Below, one piece after another: positions 22,941 to 34,139 of a DNA stretch of 64,000 nucleotides. The DNA is from Malaya genurostris (Eukaryota; Arthropoda; Insecta; Diptera; Culicidae): the NCBI RefSeq assembly GCF_030247185.1, contig NC_080572.1, forward strand, positions 96,211,198 through 96,275,197, read 5' to 3'. The notes beneath the pieces are model-generated. The model worked only from the letters and a program-made list of their open reading frames with translations, had not been told where the DNA came from and did not search any database. Within the stretch, counting starts at the first letter, position 1. Each line of letters opens with the position of its first letter. A program made the translations under genes and the position numbers.

Positions 22941-23182
22941 TTAGTAAGTTAGTATATAAGTTCCTTTTCCCCATTACACAATACAAGTAGGTTTAGAATT
23001 TTCCCTACACAAAAATCTCAGAATTGCGGAAGCAAATGATGTCTTCATGGTAATAACCAAATCATATATATATAACAGGGCTGAAAAGTCACCACTTGTG
23101 GCTGAACACCCAATTTAAATCTTAATAATTTAATTTTAACTCATATTCCAATAAATAGTTATTAAAAAAAAAAAAAAAAAAA
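22941..23182 (+). other. Jockey 3' UTR and poly(A)
   Basis: A short AT-rich 3' UTR ends in AATAAA (23150-23155) and an A run from 23164. The first 200 bases are repeated in reverse at 14352-14600 in the antisense fragment. Confidence 0.85.
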
Positions 23183-23198
23183 AAACCAATCCAGGATC
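23183..23198 (+). repeat. Target-site duplication of Jockey element, right
   Basis: This is the second copy of the 16 bases at 18498-18513. It restores the ORF1 reading frame of the I-like element. Confidence 0.92.
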
Positions 23199-23418
23199 TA
23201 GCACAGAAAAAGGTAATAATCCTGTGGGCTCCATTTCACAGCCACCAACAGGATTACTGAAGTTTTCGGAAATTGTTGAATGGATTTTCTCAGCATTCAA
23301 TATATCTGAACCCTTAAAGACCCTCATAATGGCATTCCTTCCAATAGCTAGAAATTTTTTGAAGCAGTTATCAGCTCAATGGCCAATTGTCTCAGGTTTT
23401 GTATCTTTTGATGGATAA
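23199..23418 (+). CDS. I-like ORF1, 3' part after the Jockey insertion
   Basis: It continues in phase with 17444-18513 and ends at TAA 23416-23418. It contains the hydrophobic/aromatic segment SEIVEWIFSAFNISEPLK followed by LIMAFLPIARNFLKQL. Downstream, the ORF2 ATG at 23411 overlaps the stop region by eight bases (ATGGATAA). Confidence 0.85.
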
Positions 23419-26400
23419 TTTATCACCCGCCGCAAATGATACAATCACTGTCCTGCAGTGGAATTGTCGAAGCATCATGCCAAAACTTGATTCATTTAAA
23501 ATTTTATTGCATAGTCAAAAATGTGATGTATTTGCTTTATGCGAAACATGGCTTACTTCAAACATAGCTTTAAATTTTAATGATTTTAATATTATACGTC
23601 TCGATAGAGACTCTCCGTATGGTGGAGTGCTTTTGGGAATTAAGAAATGCTGTTCCTTTTATAGATTAAACATCCCTTCAACTTCTAGTATAGAAGTTGT
23701 TGCTTGCCAAATAAACATTAAAGGCAAAGATATTTGCATAGCTTCGGTTTATATTCCTCCAAAAGCACAAGTTGGACAGCGACAGCTTAATGAAATGGTT
23801 GAAGCCCTTCCTGCTCCACGATTGATTCTGGGGGATTTAAATTCGCACGGAATGATGTGGGGTTCCGTTTACAATGATAGCAGATCATCTTTAATACAAA
23901 ACATTTGTGACAATTTTAGCATGACGGTATTAAATATGGGTAGCATGACACGGATCCCAAGACCTCCTGCACGCCCAAGTGCATTAGATCTATCTCTTTG
24001 CTCAACATCAATTCGACTAGATTGCACCTGGAAAATATTGCCTGATTTACACGGTAGCGATCATTTACCAATCATCATCTCAATTAGCAATAGCAATTGC
24101 ATTGCTACTTCAGCTAGTATTCCATATGATTTGACAAAAAATATCGACTGGATTAAATACCAAAGTAGTATCTCTAATATTTTGAATTCAATGGAAGAGC
24201 TCCCTCCACTTGAAGAATATGACTTCCTCGTTTGTTCGATTCTGGAGGCCGCAGAACAATCCCAAACTAAACGCTTTCCTGGGCCAACGACTAACAGAAG
24301 GCCTTCCAACCCCTGGTGGGACAAAGAGTGCTCAGAGGCTAAACTCGCAAAACAAAATGCTTGCAAGACGTTTCTAAAACGGGGAGGAGGAACTCCTCAG
24401 AATTTTGAAAAACTTATGGTTTTAGAAACCAAGTACAAGAGCATACTTCGAGCCAAAAAATGTAGCTATTGGAGACATTTTGTCGAAGGTTTGTCAAGAG
24501 AAACCTCAATGAGCACTCTTTGGAATACGGCCAGACGAATGAGGAATCGTAACGTGGGCAATGAGAGTGATGAATACTCGAACCGATGGATATATGACTT
24601 TGCTAGGAAAGTTTGCCCAGATTCTGTTCCTACGCAGAGCATTATACGGGAATCTCCTCCAAATAATGGTTTTATTAATAACCCATTTTCAATGATGGAA
24701 TTTTCTATAGCACTCTTGTCTTGTAACAATAACGCCCCTGGGTTGGACAGAATTAAATTCAACTTGGTGAAGAATCTGCCCGACCTCGCAAAAAGACGTT
24801 TGTTGGAATTGTTCAACAAGTTTTTTGAGCAAAATATTGTTCCACCTGACTGGAGACAAGTGAAAGTTATCGCCATTCAAAAACCGGGGAAACCAGCTTC
24901 CAATCACAACTCATATAGACCCATTGCGATGTTGTCCTGCATCAGAAAATTGTTCGGAAAAATTATTCTACGACGTCTCGACACTTGGGTCGAGACGAAC
25001 GGTTTGTTGTCAGATACTCAGTTTGGCTTCCGTAGAAATAAAGGGACGAATGATTGCCTTGCATTACTTTCGTCTGACATCCAAATTGCCTTCGCTCAAA
25101 AGCAACAAATGGCATCTGTATTTTTAGACATTAAAGGAGCATTTGATTCAGTTTCCATTGATGTTCTTTCAGACAAGCTCCACCAACATGGACTCCCAGC
25201 GGTTATAAATAATTATTTGCACAACCTTTTGTCAGAGAAACGCATGCATTTTTCACATGGCGATTTGGCAACATTCAGAATTAGCTACATGGGTCTACCG
25301 CAAGGCTCATGCCTCAGTCCGCTCCTCTATAATTTTTACGTGAATGACATTGACAGCTGTCTAGTAACCCCATGTACACTAAGACAATTGGCAGATGATG
25401 GCGTGGTTTCAGTTACTGGGCCCAAAGCTATTGATCTGCATAAACCATTGCAAGATACCTTAGATAACTTGTCCGTTTGGGCTGTTCATCTTGGTATCGA
25501 ATTCTCTGCGGAGAAAACAGAGTTAGTCGTCTTTTCAAGAAAGCATGATCCCGCGCAACTTCAGCTTCATATGATGGGAAGAATAATCGAACAGGTTTTG
25601 ACTTTCAAATACCTCGGGGTGTGGTTTGATTCCAAATGCACGTGGGGAGGACACATTAGGTATCTGATAACGAAATGCCAACAAAGAGTAAATTTTCTTC
25701 GAACAATAACAGGGTCTTGGTGGGGTGCTCATCCGCAAGATCTAATAAAATTGTATCAAACAACGATACTTTCAGTGATGGAATATGGATGCGTTTGTTT
25801 TCGTTCCGCTGCAAACTCTCATATTATCAAACTTGAGCGAATTCAGTACCGTTGTTTGCGAATTGCCTTAGGCTGCATGCATTCGACACATACAATGAGT
25901 CTTGAAGTTCTGGCGGGAGTTCTTCCATTAAAAGATCGATTTTGGGAGCTTTCATCACGCCTGCTAATAAGATGTGAGGTGCTGAATCCCATGGTAATTA
26001 ATAATTTCGAACGACTAGTCGAGCTTCGATCTCAAACAAAATTTATGACAGTATATTTTAACCATATGTCACAGGAAATCAACCCTTCAAGATATATTCC
26101 TATCCGTGTCAGCATCCTAAGTGCCCCTGACTCAACTTTATTTTTCGATACATCCATGCAGCGTGAAGTGCATGGAATCCCGGATCATCTACGCTCGACG
26201 GAAATCCCAAAAATATTTTCAAGTAAGTTCAGGCATATTGACTCTGAGAAAATGTTTTATACGGACGGATCGCGAATTGAAGAAGCGACAGGGTTTGGTA
26301 TGTTCAACAATAATGTTTCGGCCTCATTTAGGCTTCATGAACCTGCATCTGTTTATACAGCAGAGCTAGCAGCAGTTCATTATAGTTTGAGTGTAATCGT

Positions 26401-27103
26401 CACATTATCTCCAAACCATTATTTCCTCTTCACAGATAGTCTGAGTGCAATTGAAGCCATTCGCTCAAACGCTGCTGGCAAAAATGAACCGTTTTTCCTG
26501 GGCAAAATAAAACAGTGCCTGAACGACATATTGAACAATAATTATCTAATCACTATAGTCTGGGTCCCGGCTCATTGCTCCATTCCTGGCAATGAAAGAG
26601 CCGATATTTTAGCCAAACGTGGTGCTATTGAGGGTGAAATTTATGAGCGACCGATTGCTTTCAACGAATTCTATAGCTCGTCTCGCCAAAGAACACTTGC
26701 CAGCTGGCAAGCATCTTGGGATAGAGATGATCTGGGTCGGTGGATGCACTCAATTATTCCGAAAATATCGACAAAGGCATGGTTCAGGGGACTGGATGTG
26801 AGTAGGGATTTCATTCGTGTGATGTCCAGACTCATGTCCAATCACTACACGTTAGATGCACATCTCTTTCGAATTGGGCTCTCCGAGACTAATCATTGTG
26901 CTTGCGGAGAAGGTTATCGGGATATTGATCATGTCGTTTGGACATGCGTGGAGTATCGTGATGTCAGATCTCAACTAATAAATTCTTTGCGTACCCAAGG
27001 TAGACTATCCAATATCCCAGTTCGAGACATTCTTGCTTGTCGTGACCTTTCATACATGAAACTTATTTATCATTTCATAAAGAAAATTGGAGTTTCAATT
27101 TAA
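23411..27103 (+). CDS. I-like ORF2: endonuclease, RT, RNase H
   Basis: The intact protein of 1230 residues starts at ATG 23411 in the ORF1 overlap. The AP endonuclease shows N18 (LQWNCRS), E45 (LCETWL), D142 (GDLNSHG) and D217-H218 (GSDHLPI). RT has D573 in FLDIKGAFDSV, GLPQGSCLSPLLYN and the box L660-A-D-D663, where Y/F is expected in place of Leu. RNase H contains D952 (YTDGSR), E985, D1009 (FTDSL), H1055 (WVPAHC) and D1065. A CACGEG-x5-H-x4-C type motif ends the protein. All catalytic acidic residues are present. With its own ORF1 broken, mobilisation would need ORF1 protein from another copy. Confidence 0.93.
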   Translation: MDNLSPAANDTITVLQWNCRSIMPKLDSFKILLHSQKCDVFALCETWLTSNIALNFNDFNIIRLDRDSPYGGVLLGIKKCCSFYRLNIPSTSSIEVVACQINIKGKDICIASVYIPPKAQVGQRQLNEMVEALPAPRLILGDLNSHGMMWGSVYNDSRSSLIQNICDNFSMTVLNMGSMTRIPRPPARPSALDLSLCSTSIRLDCTWKILPDLHGSDHLPIIISISNSNCIATSASIPYDLTKNIDWIKYQSSISNILNSMEELPPLEEYDFLVCSILEAAEQSQTKRFPGPTTNRRPSNPWWDKECSEAKLAKQNACKTFLKRGGGTPQNFEKLMVLETKYKSILRAKKCSYWRHFVEGLSRETSMSTLWNTARRMRNRNVGNESDEYSNRWIYDFARKVCPDSVPTQSIIRESPPNNGFINNPFSMMEFSIALLSCNNNAPGLDRIKFNLVKNLPDLAKRRLLELFNKFFEQNIVPPDWRQVKVIAIQKPGKPASNHNSYRPIAMLSCIRKLFGKIILRRLDTWVETNGLLSDTQFGFRRNKGTNDCLALLSSDIQIAFAQKQQMASVFLDIKGAFDSVSIDVLSDKLHQHGLPAVINNYLHNLLSEKRMHFSHGDLATFRISYMGLPQGSCLSPLLYNFYVNDIDSCLVTPCTLRQLADDGVVSVTGPKAIDLHKPLQDTLDNLSVWAVHLGIEFSAEKTELVVFSRKHDPAQLQLHMMGRIIEQVLTFKYLGVWFDSKCTWGGHIRYLITKCQQRVNFLRTITGSWWGAHPQDLIKLYQTTILSVMEYGCVCFRSAANSHIIKLERIQYRCLRIALGCMHSTHTMSLEVLAGVLPLKDRFWELSSRLLIRCEVLNPMVINNFERLVELRSQTKFMTVYFNHMSQEINPSRYIPIRVSILSAPDSTLFFDTSMQREVHGIPDHLRSTEIPKIFSSKFRHIDSEKMFYTDGSRIEEATGFGMFNNNVSASFRLHEPASVYTAELAAVHYSLSVIVTLSPNHYFLFTDSLSAIEAIRSNAAGKNEPFFLGKIKQCLNDILNNNYLITIVWVPAHCSIPGNERADILAKRGAIEGEIYERPIAFNEFYSSSRQRTLASWQASWDRDDLGRWMHSIIPKISTKAWFRGLDVSRDFIRVMSRLMSNHYTLDAHLFRIGLSETNHCACGEGYRDIDHVVWTCVEYRDVRSQLINSLRTQGRLSNIPVRDILACRDLSYMKLIYHFIKKIGVSI

Positions 27104-27498
27104 TAAAGGCCCCTTTTAAGACTTAGTTCTGATCCCAGCTGCGTCCATGAGTTCAACCAATAGCTAAATTAGAATAAAAATTATGTAATGATACAAACAA
27201 ACTCGAAACAGTTTATGAAATTATCAACAAAATGTCTGAAAATAACAGCTTTTTTTTATAATTTATAGAAGTTAATCGTTTGGTTCAAATAATATTTCCG
27301 AGTAGATTTCATAATTAATGACGAGTTACCTAAGATGATATTTAAGCTATAAGAGAATATGTTTTAATAAATTCAAAACGTTGTGACTATGTTAGAATTA
27401 AATTAGGATAAGAATATTATGTAAAAGTGATGCTACGGCGAAGAAAAACTTATGTAAACTGCCTTAAGAAATAAACGTATTAATGGAAAAAAAAAAAA
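27104..27498 (+). other. I-like 3' UTR and poly(A)
   Basis: Both I-like copies share the closing segment CTACGGCGAAGAAAAACTTA and AATAAACGTATT before poly(A). The middle of the UTR differs much more between copies than the ORF does, which suggests relaxed constraint except at the 3' terminus recognised by RT. Confidence 0.8.
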
Positions 27499-27511
27499 TT
27501 TCATTTCGGAT

Positions 27512-29830
27512 TTGCATTTCATTGAAAGAAACTATCCGGATGCTGTACGGGATTCATTCATGCCTCTCAGAAGGACCAAATTGTGGAACTCACTACGATA
27601 TTAAGCACTGTTTGGAACATTTTCTTCGAACGATTTGTTGTACAGCAGCAGATATTTTGTTCTCTTCCTCAGAACGCGTTCTGATTGGCTGGTGTTGACA
27701 TGGGTCAAATGAGACAGGTTTTTCAATAGTGTACTATGGAAATACTCCAATGCTGTTGCTAAACACGTTTAAGTAGAAAAGTTTCGATTCTATTGGTAGA
27801 AAGAATATATAAGTCCTTTCACAGATCACTGAGCTACGAGCTTTGAAAATTCGAGAAAGCGAACGCTCCTTATGAATTATCCTCTTTGATACTCGTTTAT
27901 ACCAAACATTCCAGAAAAGTTTAATTTTGAATTATTTGAGATTATGTCACAAAACTGAATATTTTATCATAAAATTGTGATCATATTTCCGATGGTATGT
28001 AGCAAAAATTATGTTGATTCGTTAGATACACCAAGAGATATTCACGATCAAAACTTATCACTCTCTCAGATGGTAAATTTTGATAAGGCACCCCATAGTA
28101 AAGTAAGTCGTATTCACGACAAAAAAATCTTAAAAAATTCGTATTGATTTATGTTTAGTTCTTGCTGTACTTTAAACTATGTTGATCTGAAGATTTTCTA
28201 CGTAGTTCTAAATAAAAAAAACTTTGTTAATATAACATTGAAAAATGTTCACTGGTGGTGCTGATGATGTTATCATGGCCTAAAGCAGACTGAAGTAATA
28301 TCGAATCACTTTCACAATTTTTGAATAAAAAATCAGTACAATCGAAATGAGTTGGTTCATCAGGTCATCAATTTATAAGATCTACGAATTGCAGATATCG
28401 AATTTTGCCCGTTGTCATCTACATCATTGCATGAACATTTTCAAATTCATGAATCAGACAAAAACGATTTATTGCACTAAATACCTTCGATTTTAAAGTT
28501 CAATCTATCCATATCTGATAAATTTATGATAGTCGCATTTCGTAGTATTTTGATTACTTCCAATCCGGAACCATCAGCTGGGATTCTAAATTTGCAATGT
28601 AAATTTTAAAGCGACCAACCCGCATTATGAGACTTTTCATTTGAATCATCTTTCTGTGAGTCAATCTAGGTAGATATCAAACAATCAAACCGGAATGAAA
28701 GTTCAATTTTGATGGTTTTTGAACAATACTTGCGGGGCTTCTGGCTGCGGATATCGCAAAATAATGTGACTAATAGGCATTTGATTGGTCATCAATCATA
28801 AAAACTTGCTATTCGAATCGATGTTCTATACACTTCTGTTTTTTCACTGACTTTCAAACGAATTTTTATTCTAATCTAAATTTACGAAAATCGATTCAGC
28901 CATCTCCGAGAAAATTAAGGGCTGAGGACAGTACCGTAAAGTGGTAGGTTTTTGATATTTTCCCGTTTCAAATTAAATTTTCTTGGAAACGGTGCAGAAT
29001 ATAGAAAATCCCACCTGACAATGTCTTCGAAATTTAATTGAGAATATTCTGTGAAATTTTCAGAATGATTCATTGAGTTTAGCGGTCGTGTTGTATTTTT
29101 TTCTGACTGAAGAACTGCTGAAAATTGGAACGCTCGGAAATGCATACCTTTATTTGTTCATAGAATATCTCGGCTTTCAAGGCTTGTATCATAAATCTAC
29201 CGTGACAAAGTCTAGATAATTTAATTTAGATGCGATTAGTACATAAAAACATATATGTTATCGCGATAAAAATAAAGTCTTATATTTTTCTGTAAAACAA
29301 AGTCAGTTTCAATGCATCCGCCATTTTTTTTCGTTTTGGTTTCCTGATAGCATTCTGAAAGAGGAGAGAGTAGTAAAATTGGCTCGACAAGGCTGCCAAA
29401 CACACAGACATTCAATCTTACGATGTGCAAAGGGAATTGAGCGAGCCACGTATTCGATTTAAAACTCAATACGTGGCCCTATGTCCTCAGACCTTAAGTG
29501 CACATTTCAATCAAATATGCCCGCCAATCGACATACATACACGTACAGACAATTCACTACTTCAACTGAACTGATTCGGCCATCTTGGTACAAAGAAGAA
29601 AAAACTGAAAAACTATCATTCATTAGTTAATTTCCTCAGATTTTATAAGGTAGTTTTGTTTCACTGAATTTAATCATTTCCGTTCATTTACAACTATTCT
29701 TCAGTACCAAAAAAAGCTTGCTCATAGTTCTAAAATAGCTCCTTTGCCAGTTCTATGCCGGTTGGAAGGAAACGACGAAAGAGGTGGAGAGCGATAGATT
29801 ATTTTTGTAGCAATATGAACTTATGCTTAT
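27512..29830. other. Unassigned sequence with promoter-like segment
   Basis: No coding region recognised. From 27680 to 27850 there is an inverted CCAAT box (CTGATTGGCTGG) and, about 125 bp downstream, TATATAAGTCC followed by TCACTGAGC. The spacing resembles an RNA polymerase II promoter, but no open frame follows. The rest is AT-rich and featureless. Confidence 0.35.
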
Positions 29831-29885
29831 GACAGACATGTGATATCGGAATCACTGTACACCGTGAAATCACATGTCTGTCACC
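29831..29885. repeat. Small inverted repeat (TGACAGACATGTGAT hairpin)
   Basis: TGACAGACATGTGAT at 29830-29846 faces ATCACATGTCTGTCA at 29868-29884, with about 22 bases between. A third copy, ATCACATGTCTGTCA, occurs near 31973, so an element with these termini may span 29.83-31.98 kb. No target duplication was seen. Confidence 0.5.
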
Positions 29886-30921
29886 ATAAATTACGTGGGT
29901 ATCACGCGAGCATCATGATACAACGGTGATTTCCGTACTACGGTCATTTATCGTTGTACTGCACAAAATCACATCATTGTTTACTGCTATCAGCGCCATT
30001 GGCAAGCGATGGTGAACTCACGAAACAATATTTCCTTCTTCTGAGTATTGAATAATAAACAACCTTCGTTTTATTTTGAAAAAAAAAATCTCTGTGAAAT
30101 GCTAACAAGCAGCATAAAACTACACTTTATCAACGTTGTAGCTTATTTCCAAAAAGTAGCCAAACAAAGAAATGTTGGTGAAGTTTTGAAATACAAATAA
30201 GGAAAACAATATATTAATATTTGTACATAAAATCAGCACTATTAAGTTATTGTTTTCTATTCAATAACAAGTGAATTTATTGTTGAAATGGATTTAGAAC
30301 ACATAATGATTCATATTTTGAATGCACATGTGGTAATAATAAACGATAAATATCCAATGCATCAATAAACTAATTATGTAGTCACAACTTTAAACGCCTC
30401 AAAATCCTAATGAAACGATTATGAGATTATATTACAGCCTAGTAGACCATTTTACATAAGCATTATGAAGCAAAATAAAGCATCAAACCTATGTCAAATC
30501 TATTTCGGAATGATTTCAAATTCAAGAAGGTTAAAAATTTCGTAATGAATAAACTGTTTCGTTGAAAGCTTTTTTTTTGTAATATGTGTGCGCCATACAT
30601 GGTTACATATTAAGAATATCTTAGATTAATATACAATTTTGAGGCTCAATGTTGAAAGTTTATGTGCTCTTATTTTTATTGTGAATATGCGGGTAAAAAA
30701 AAAATTATTACTGAACAACTTGAAATTTTTGCGGATTTTGCAAAGTCAGGCATGATTTACAAACAAAATTTGGTGATTCTTCACCTTTTTGGTAGAAGTC
30801 AGCTTCGTTGCATACAAAATAGTGCTAGTGTTCCGAAAATTAGTTCTAAAAGTCTTTCATACTTCCTCCCAGTGGTGATTGCCGATAATTTGACAGAAGC
30901 TGCTATATTGCTATCTATATT

Positions 30922-31552
30922 GTATACAACATTTTCAATCCGGTAGAAGATGCTACAAGAACTCGAGTCTCTCAATGCATGAACCGTGAGAGAATTTTGC
31001 TACATTTCTTCGCCCTACTTCATACTCTGAGTATTTCACACCCTTAAAAAATTTACAGTCTGATAATGATCGTTGCTGTGTGGAATTTCCCAAAAAAGAA
31101 TCGCAAGTTGCCAATTATCAAAGAAAATCGAATCGATGGTTCAGCTTGATGATTCTCATACTAGGTTGCAATATTTCAAAACTCTTGTGTGGAGCATTCA
31201 CAGACCTTTTCATAGACACAACGTATACAAAGGTTATATGCACATAGTTAGAATAAACGGCAATAATAAAATGATTCTATCGCAATTATCAACTGTCCAT
31301 ACAGAATCCGATCGCGAAACGAGAATAAGCGACCGTTTGTTGCTTCAGAGAGGATCCCCACAGCACCGTGCTAACCTTTGAATCTCAGAAATGTCATCGA
31401 GAGAAATTCGATCTCGCACTGGTGTCGATTCTATGTTAAATGAGCCATGCCGGGTTTTTGTTGTTGCGATGATATCCGTATCTCTTTGGCACTGATTCAA
31501 TCGTTGAAGAGTTGCCAGTGAGCGTTCTTTGATACGATAAAAGCCATCCTTG
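30922..31552 (+). repeat. Dispersed 630-bp repeat, copy 1 (empty TA site)
   Basis: It matches 38329-39238 from GTATACAACATTTTCAATCC to ATAAAAGCCATCCTTG. No terminal inverted repeats or coding domain are visible. The TA at 31245-31246 is the unoccupied counterpart of the MITE insertion in copy 2. Confidence 0.8.
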
Positions 31553-34139
31553 CTTCCTACATTTTCTATTTTTTTTTAATGTCAGTGAATTTTTCGGTAG
31601 AACATCAAAATTATGGACATCAAGTTTTCCCTTATGCTAGTTACATTTAAATAATGAAGGTATCCCAGAAAAAACGTGTCATAAATGTACCCTAAAATTT
31701 GATATGAGTGAAACTGTCATCCGAAGAACACTCACACACAAAATTAGTTTAATAATTCAGAAAGGCATTGATTAAATCTGTTATAAATCAGTTACTAGGA
31801 ATACACTTCAAACAGCAAAAATTTTTGGTTTCTATATTATCGATCATCGGAGCTGGGAAATTAGGCTAAATTTTAAGTTGTTACGTTTCACAGTATATTC
31901 ATTCTGTGCGCAAAACACCTCTGTCACCTCTACGTTGTACGCGTACAACGTTGTACAGAAATCATTGTACGGAAATCACATGTCTGTCAGCGGTATTACA
32001 CTAGTTATTATATGATGCCAATATATCCTCCCAACCTCAGTTGGTTCTCATGCCTCGATGCAATCGTAGCGTATACTCAAAACTTCCCGGTTCGAAACCA
32101 GTCGCTTAACTGTTCATGTTTTTTTATCGCAAATCAAATCACCTAAAGATATGCAATCTAAATCTATTTTTAGATTTGCACGATAAAGCCTTTCCCCCCC
32201 AAAAAAATGGGTAATAACAGCTGAAAAGTTGTACTAAATTTGTAACAAATTTAAATATAATATTGATACTTACATATCAAGGTTTGTAACAATTTTGTTA
32301 TCACCTAGGTTAAATTGAGTAATAATTTTTGTTATTTTAACTATTAACGAGGCCAAGATTATGACTAATGTAGAGAGAAAAATTCCAGGGGGGGGGGGGG
32401 GGGGTCAGCGTGTAAATTACAAAAATTTGAACAGTCATACTTTTTCCTAGCAAATTTTAAGGCTGATTTCATACTCTTTCATGATACGAAAGCTGAACGA
32501 TAAACTAAATTGATCGGGTCTGAAATGGCATCTTTTGTGGCATTGCAAATATTTGATTTCATCACCCGAGGCGATTTTAGCACCCTGGCATACGGCGGTG
32601 TAATTATTTCCTTCCCCAGAGGACGATGAGAAGCAAATTGATTTCTTGATTAATTACTTCAACTCATGAAAGGTATTACCCATTTTCATGTCGCACAAAG
32701 AACGCTATCGATTCATGTTCTTTATTTTGTTTTTGCAAGTACCCGAGGTAATAAATCAAACCCAAAAATAAAACGAATAAAATTTCATGTTCAACCAGTT
32801 CCTTTTTCGCAAAACTTGAAAGCTTGAAGAAGCCATCGGTGGCTGCAAATACGAAAGCCTTTACGTGACCCTCACGGCGTGTGGTCTTTCATGCCAGTAG
32901 TCGGGTGCCCCGATTTTAATCTTTACCATTTGTGATACTATAAATTTATAAATAAATAATGGTAAGCAAAGAGAAAACGACGACGGAATTAAGAAAAAAG
33001 GATAGCACAGTACATACGCAGTCATTTACGTATACCAAGCTCGGGTTGCGGGATAAAACGATGGCGACTGAGGCCGTTAAAAATGGGAGCCGATTTTTTC
33101 GAAGACAGAATCATTAAAAAATGAGTTATTTCACTTGCGCCGTCGTCGACACGCATTTTTCTTTCTGGCATAAATTTATGGCGGAATTTTACAGTAAAGC
33201 AAGGGCCTAAGGTTTTTTTTTTTTCTTCGCACAGTTAAACTCGAGTTCGGCGGGTTTTTAATAGTTCGCTGGTATCACAACTGAAAAATTAAAAGTAGTT
33301 TTACTTTTATTACGCACAATTGAAAAAAGAAACAATCGGAGTCGCACACATATCACAATCACTACGAAGCGGCGTTGAAAAGCGAAAAGTATTTATTGGC
33401 ACGATATCCTACCTGCGGTAGGAATTTTCCCACTACATTTAGTTTGTATCCCACCTCTCAAAACCTGCACTCATCCGATGGCCAAAGTCTCGAACGTTCT
33501 GCCTACTGACCCGTGACATGTCCGAAACTGATTTCCCGTTTCGATTCCTCACTCGCGATGGTTGCCAACGGATCCGTTAGGCGTGATTTTCGATTCCAAC
33601 AACTAATCAATGCATGTGGCGTCGTCCGCTCGCCAGCGCAGTCCTGCACGTATCGATCGGAAGAATTAGCTTGCGGTCGTTTGGTGGTAGTCAATTTTGC
33701 ACTGCTGGAAACCACGAACGTTTGCAGTTCGCTCGACACATCCGAGCTCCGGTTTTGCATGTGAATCCTCGTGCGGCGATTGTTCCGATTTTTGGGAAAG
33801 TGTTGGCCGGGTTTACGGTTTAGAGATAAAAGCTAGAGGGAAACTTTTGAACAATGGTTCGAATGGTAATCTGATATTGAGAATCCGAAATTTGACACGG
33901 TAATGTGTTAAGTTATGACGATGGATTGGTTTGATTGCTGATTAATTTAGTAAATCGAGCTTTGAAATTAAGTACAGGTACATGGGAATTGAAGCCACTA
34001 CAACTTAAATTGCACATTTCATCTGCTCTATATTTACAATATTAAAGTACACTATTTTTACCTGGAGCTGTTAGCGGAATATTGTCAATAGTTGCACTAT
34101 TTATGTACCATTTAGTTCCACTATTTCACTGTCACGTTA
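31553..34139. other. Unassigned sequence with G17 tract
   Basis: A run of 17 G lies at 32388-32404. GTTGTACGCGTACAAC at about 31935 is a perfect short palindrome. Around 33400-33830 the composition is more GC-rich, with open frames of 60-85 codons on both strands, but no domain is recognised. A host exon or promoter there cannot be excluded. Confidence 0.35.

Larger units (their letters stand above)
18514..23185 (+). mobile_element. Full-length Jockey-type retrotransposon
   Basis: The 4.67-kb element lies inside ORF1 of the I-like element. It has a 5' UTR, ORF1, an overlapping ORF2, a short 3' UTR, AATAAA at 23150-23155 and a poly(A) run. There is no RNase H domain after RT, as is usual for Jockey. 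Three further copies or fragments of the family lie at 5830-7290, 14352-15406 and 63911-64000. Apart from one stop codon in ORF1 it appears complete. Confidence 0.93.
16756..27498 (+). mobile_element. Full-length I-like non-LTR retrotransposon, interrupted
   Basis: The element is bounded by a 14-base duplication (16742-16755 and 27498-27511). It contains a 5' UTR with tandem repeats, ORF1 (Gag-like, three zinc knuckles), ORF2 (endonuclease, RT, RNase H), a 3' UTR, AATAAA at 27470-27475 and poly(A). Without the Jockey insertion at 18514-23198 it would be about 6.06 kb, a normal size for the I group. RNase H downstream of RT supports placement in the I superfamily rather than Jockey or CR1; the exact clade (I, Loa or a relative) is an inference. 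It moves by target-primed reverse transcription (family knowledge). Confidence 0.93.

Noticed and set aside
33503..33764. Overlapping 83-85 codon frames on both strands
   Set aside because: No domain, no splice context and no way to choose a strand; left as unassigned.
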